A stretch of DNA of 64,000 bases from Lachnospiraceae bacterium (GTDB lineage: Bacteria; Bacillota; Clostridia; Lachnospirales; Lachnospiraceae), in assembly GCA_002892395.1 (NCBI GenBank), contig NBBL01000001.1, forward strand, positions 248,589 to 312,588, read 5' to 3'. A program made the position numbers and the translations under genes. Positions 61,450-64,000 of this stretch are shown piece by piece. A model generated the notes under the pieces. The model searched no databases, had not been told where the DNA came from, and saw only the letters and a program-made list of their open reading frames with translations. Position 1 is the stretch's first letter. The number at the start of each line of letters is the position of its first letter.

Positions 61450-62202
61450 TCACTGTTTCACCGTTTCCCGCTCTGCGCGGTAGCCCCGGGGCGTGACCAT
61501 TTTCCCCCGCACCTTAGTAGTCTCCGAATTTCCGATAAATATGGTGCAGAACATATCGACCTCGGTCTCCCGAAGCTCCTGCAGGGAGCATAGCCGCACC
61601 CACTCCCCCTCCCGTCCGATCTTGTTCGCAATTCCGCAAATCCGTTCCCTGGGAAGAACACGAAGAAGAATGTCGCAGGCTTTTTGCAGGCAGTCCCGCC
61701 TTCTTCGGCTCCCGGGATTATAAAGGACCAGAACAAAATCCGCCTTTGCCGCCAGCAAAAGTCGTTTTTCGATGGTGTCCCACGGGGTCAGAAGATCGCT
61801 CAGGCTGATCACCGAAAAATCATGAACCAGCGGAGCGCCGAGAAGCGCTGCACCGCTCTGCGCCGCCGTCACGCCGGGAGCCACCTCAATTTCAACCTCC
61901 GGGTACTTCACCCCCAGCTCATACAACAACCCTGCCAGACCGTAGACGCCTGCGTCTCCGCTGCAGATCAAAGCAACTTTCTTTCCTCTGTTTGCCTCTC
62001 GAAGCGCAATTTCACAGCGCGCCTCTTCCTGACGCATCCCGGTGGTCAGATACTCCTTTCCCGCAAAGCGGTCCCGGATCAGCTCCACATAGACCGGGTA
62101 TCCAACAATGCAATCTGCTTCCTCCAAAATCGCCGCGGCCTGCCCCGTCATCCTCTCATAGTCACCGGGACCGATTCCCACCGCAAACACAATCTTTCTC
62201 AT
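61450..62202 (-). CDS. cbiH: Cobalt-precorrin-3B C17-methyltransferase (CbiH/CobJ)
   Basis: SAM-dependent corrin ring C17 methylation and ring contraction. 250 residues. VFAVGIGPGDYERMTGQA, ICSGDAGVYGLAGLLYE, EVAPGVTAAQSGAALLGAPL and SDLLTPWDTIEKR are strong markers. Called CbiH because CbiD, CbiG and CbiF indicate the anaerobic route. Start overlaps the cbiF stop by ATGA. Ends in a terminator. Confidence 0.94.
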   Translation of the reverse strand: MRKIVFAVGIGPGDYERMTGQAAAILEEADCIVGYPVYVELIRDRFAGKEYLTTGMRQEEARCEIALREANRGKKVALICSGDAGVYGLAGLLYELGVKYPEVEIEVAPGVTAAQSGAALLGAPLVHDFSVISLSDLLTPWDTIEKRLLLAAKADFVLVLYNPGSRRRRDCLQKACDILLRVLPRERICGIANKIGREGEWVRLCSLQELRETEVDMFCTIFIGNSETTKVRGKMVTPRGYRAERETVKQ

Positions 62203-62999
62203 TCCTTGTTCTCCCTTCGTGGGGGAACCGGGTTTCCCTCTGCGCCTGTCGCCTTCCGATATGCGGTCTCAAATTCTGCAGCGTACAGTCTGGAGCGGGC
62301 GTAGTCCTTTTGTGCCACCACATCCCCCACAAGAATCAGTGCCGTTCTTGTGATGCCCTTGTCCCGCGCTGTATCTGCCAAGGTTCCTACGGTACAGAGA
62401 AAACGCTTTTCTTCCGGCCAGCTGGCCTTGTATACAATCGCAGCGGGAGTATCCTCCCCATATCCGCCCGCCAGAAGACGGGCTGCCAGCTGATCTGTCA
62501 TGCCTGCCGACAGAAAAATTACCATCGCAGCGCGGTGCGATGCAAAGGATTCGATCCCCTCTGCCTCCGGCACCGATGTGCGCCCTTCCATGCGGGTAAT
62601 AATCACGCTTTGCGACTGACCGGGGAGCGTGTATTCCAGGTTCAAGGACGCCGCCGCCGCAAAAAGAGAGCTGACCCCCGGCGTGCTGTCATAGGCAATG
62701 CCCGCTGTTTCGAGAAGATCCATCTGCTCCCGCACCGCACCGTACAGGGAGGGATCCCCTGTGTGAAGCCGGACGGTGGTTTTTCCCTCTGCCTCCGCCT
62801 GACACATAACCTGAAACACCTGGGTCAGTGTCATCTCTGCGCTGTTGTACACCGCACAATCTGCTTTTCTCCCTTCTAACAGTGCGGGATTCACCAGAGA
62901 GCCTGCGTAAATCACCACATCCGCCTCCCGTATGAGGCGGTCTCCCCGCAGAGTGATGAGATCCGGCGCTCCCGGACCCGCACCCACAAAATGCACCAT
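62199..62999 (-). CDS. cbiF: Cobalt-precorrin-4 C11-methyltransferase (CbiF/CobM)
   Basis: Methylates C11 of the corrin ring with SAM. 266 residues. VHFVGAGPGAPDLITLRGDRLI, VIYAGSLVNPALL, LHTGDPSLYGAVREQMD and YDSTPGVSSLFAAAASLN are the family markers. AAAGGAG precedes the ATG. Between cbiD and cbiH, where cbiG is often the next gene; here cbiG lies 36 kb away. Confidence 0.95.
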   Translation of the reverse strand: MVHFVGAGPGAPDLITLRGDRLIREADVVIYAGSLVNPALLEGRKADCAVYNSAEMTLTQVFQVMCQAEAEGKTTVRLHTGDPSLYGAVREQMDLLETAGIAYDSTPGVSSLFAAAASLNLEYTLPGQSQSVIITRMEGRTSVPEAEGIESFASHRAAMVIFLSAGMTDQLAARLLAGGYGEDTPAAIVYKASWPEEKRFLCTVGTLADTARDKGITRTALILVGDVVAQKDYARSRLYAAEFETAYRKATGAEGNPVPPRRENKE

Positions 63000-63021
63000 G
63001 CTCTTTTCTCCTTTCCGAATG

Positions 63022-64000
63022 TCAACGCTCCCTCAGCTCCTCAATCCATGCCCCGGCGTCTCTTGTCACACCCAGTGCACCGAAACGGTTGGAAAAGAGA
63101 ACGGCCTCCGCCTTCAATCTGCCCTCTGACCATGCCTCCAGCTGATGCTTCACCCGCTCTGCCATCTCCTGAAGAACGGGACGATCCGCACCGTAGGCCC
63201 GGAGGACGCCCACGGCTTCATCCATGGAGATGCAGCCCTTGATCTCTTTACAGATTCGGGCTTCCGTTTCCGGCTGAGCCATGGCTGCCAGCTCTGCTGT
63301 GATCTCCATGCGGCGGTCTCCGTAGCGGGAATGGGTATTTCTCACTCCGCCTGCGATCTTCACAAGCTTTCCGATATGCCCGATCAAAAGCAGCTTTTGA
63401 AACCCTGCGTCCGCTGCCATCTGGACTGCATCCGCCGCAAAATTGGAGCATTCCACCGCACGCCCCGAAGAAATTCCGCAGGCTTCTTCCAGGAAGCTCC
63501 TTCCGTAATTTCCCGGCACCATAACCAGAATCGAAGCGCACTCCGCCCTTCGCACCCGAATTTCTGTCCGAATCGTATGCAGCAGTGCTTCATCGCTCAT
63601 CGGCTCCACGATTCCGCTGGTCCCGAGAACCGATATTCCCCCCAAAATTCCAAGCTTCGGATTAAAGGTTTTCTCCGCCAGCGCTTTTCCCGCCGGGATG
63701 CTGATCACGACTCGAAATCCGCCGGACGGGGCGGTCGGCAGTCCCGTTTTCCCGCTTCCTTCGTCAGAAACGGAAGCGGCTGCTTCCAAAACAGCCTCCC
63801 GAATCATGCGGCGCGGCGTCGAATTGATGGCGGCGTTTCCGATGGGCTGATCCAGCCCCGGTCTTGTCACAATTCCGATTCCTTCTCCGCCCTCAATCCG
63901 GACCCCCGGGGCAGCGCTTCGAAACACCTCCGCATAGACCAGAGCGCCGTCGGTCACATCCGGGTCATCGCCGGCATCCTTTCTGACTGCACAAGAGACA
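63022..64000 (-). CDS. cbiD: Cobalt-precorrin-5B C1-methyltransferase, 5' end outside window
   Basis: Anaerobic-pathway methyltransferase for C1. At least 326 codons are present and the frame runs out of the window; upstream residues still read SCAVRKDAGDDPDVTDGALVYAEV, the conserved CbiD core. GIGIVTRPGLDQPIGNAAINSTPRRMI, LGILGGISVLGTSGIVEPMSDEAL and the C-terminal region follow. The true start lies beyond base 64000. Twenty-two nt separate it from cbiF, so the three cbi genes are an operon. Confidence 0.95.
   Translation of the reverse strand, partial: VSCAVRKDAGDDPDVTDGALVYAEVFRSAAPGVRIEGGEGIGIVTRPGLDQPIGNAAINSTPRRMIREAVLEAAASVSDEGSGKTGLPTAPSGGFRVVISIPAGKALAEKTFNPKLGILGGISVLGTSGIVEPMSDEALLHTIRTEIRVRRAECASILVMVPGNYGRSFLEEACGISSGRAVECSNFAADAVQMAADAGFQKLLLIGHIGKLVKIAGGVRNTHSRYGDRRMEITAELAAMAQPETEARICKEIKGCISMDEAVGVLRAYGADRPVLQEMAERVKHQLEAWSEGRLKAEAVLFSNRFGALGVTRDAGAWIEELRER

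Noticed and set aside
1-64000. Prophage, insertion sequence or defence island
   Set aside because: I found no transposase, integrase, phage structural or restriction genes; almost all genes are conserved housekeeping genes.

Overview
The window is a compact, moderately GC-rich stretch of chromosome from an anaerobic, low-pathway-redundancy Firmicute. Gene content and order point to Clostridia and most likely a Lachnospiraceae-like organism. The signs are AddA/AddB instead of RecBCD, an LPKTG sortase substrate, Rex, YebC, the conserved nusB-xseA-xseB-ispA-dxs-tlyA-nadK-argR-recN block, a DUF5721-type protein and anaerobic (Cbi-type) corrin genes. I cannot name the species. Nearly every gene is on the minus strand; only an ABC-F ATPase and a small membrane protein are on the plus strand. 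I see no rRNA, tRNA, insertion sequence, prophage or CRISPR array.

Layout, left to right (transcription mostly right to left). 1-3.4 kb: the end-truncated gene of an SH3/NlpC-P60 cell-wall hydrolase, an AEC-family permease, and yebC with its own promoter. 3.5-8.25 kb: a rex-acpS-nnrD-alr-CNNM/CorC operon driven by a promoter whose -35 overlaps a Rex-box-like dyad. 8.3-11.4 kb: a large sortase-anchored surface protein built from an internal duplication. 11.5-13.8 kb: the plus-strand ABC-F gene and a coupled small ORF, convergent with purA. 13.8-19.2 kb: purA, a repeat ORF, purB, purC, dapB, dapA. 19.2-25.1 kb: a corrinoid adenosyltransferase-like ATPase, a hexapeptide-repeat protein, topB, galM, asd. 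25.1-29.3 kb: a CbiG-CobU fusion, then an S1 protein, ispH and cmk. 29.4-32.7 kb: two membrane proteins (zinc ribbon/DUF4234 and DUF2752) and a YhiN-type flavoprotein. 32.7-61.4 kb: an almost gapless co-directional series: lysC, purL, a sigma-like protein lacking region 4, DUF5721, a PpiC-type lipoprotein, a DUF212/PAP2-like protein, glgA, recN, argR, nadK, tlyA, dxs, ispA, xseB, xseA, nusB, addA, addB, hflX, a TPR lipoprotein, dut, scpB. 61.4-64 kb: the corrin ring genes cbiH, cbiF and cbiD (cbiD runs off the window).

Functionally the region mixes purine synthesis (purA, B, C, L), the aspartate/lysine branch (lysC, asd, dapA, dapB), isoprenoid precursors (dxs, ispA, ispH), DNA repair (addAB, recN, xseAB, topB), cobalamin synthesis and cell envelope proteins. 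Most genes are ordinary housekeeping genes.

I found no convincing new multi-gene defence or mobile system. The observations most worth a second look are local oddities: the region-4-less sigma-like protein before purL, an in-frame 27-bp minisatellite ORF between purB and purA, a heptad-repeat extension on XseB, a CbiG-CobU fusion far from the other cbi genes, a divergent PurC, a purA terminator inside an opposite-strand ORF, a probable CTG start for topB, and paired dyads ahead of lysC.
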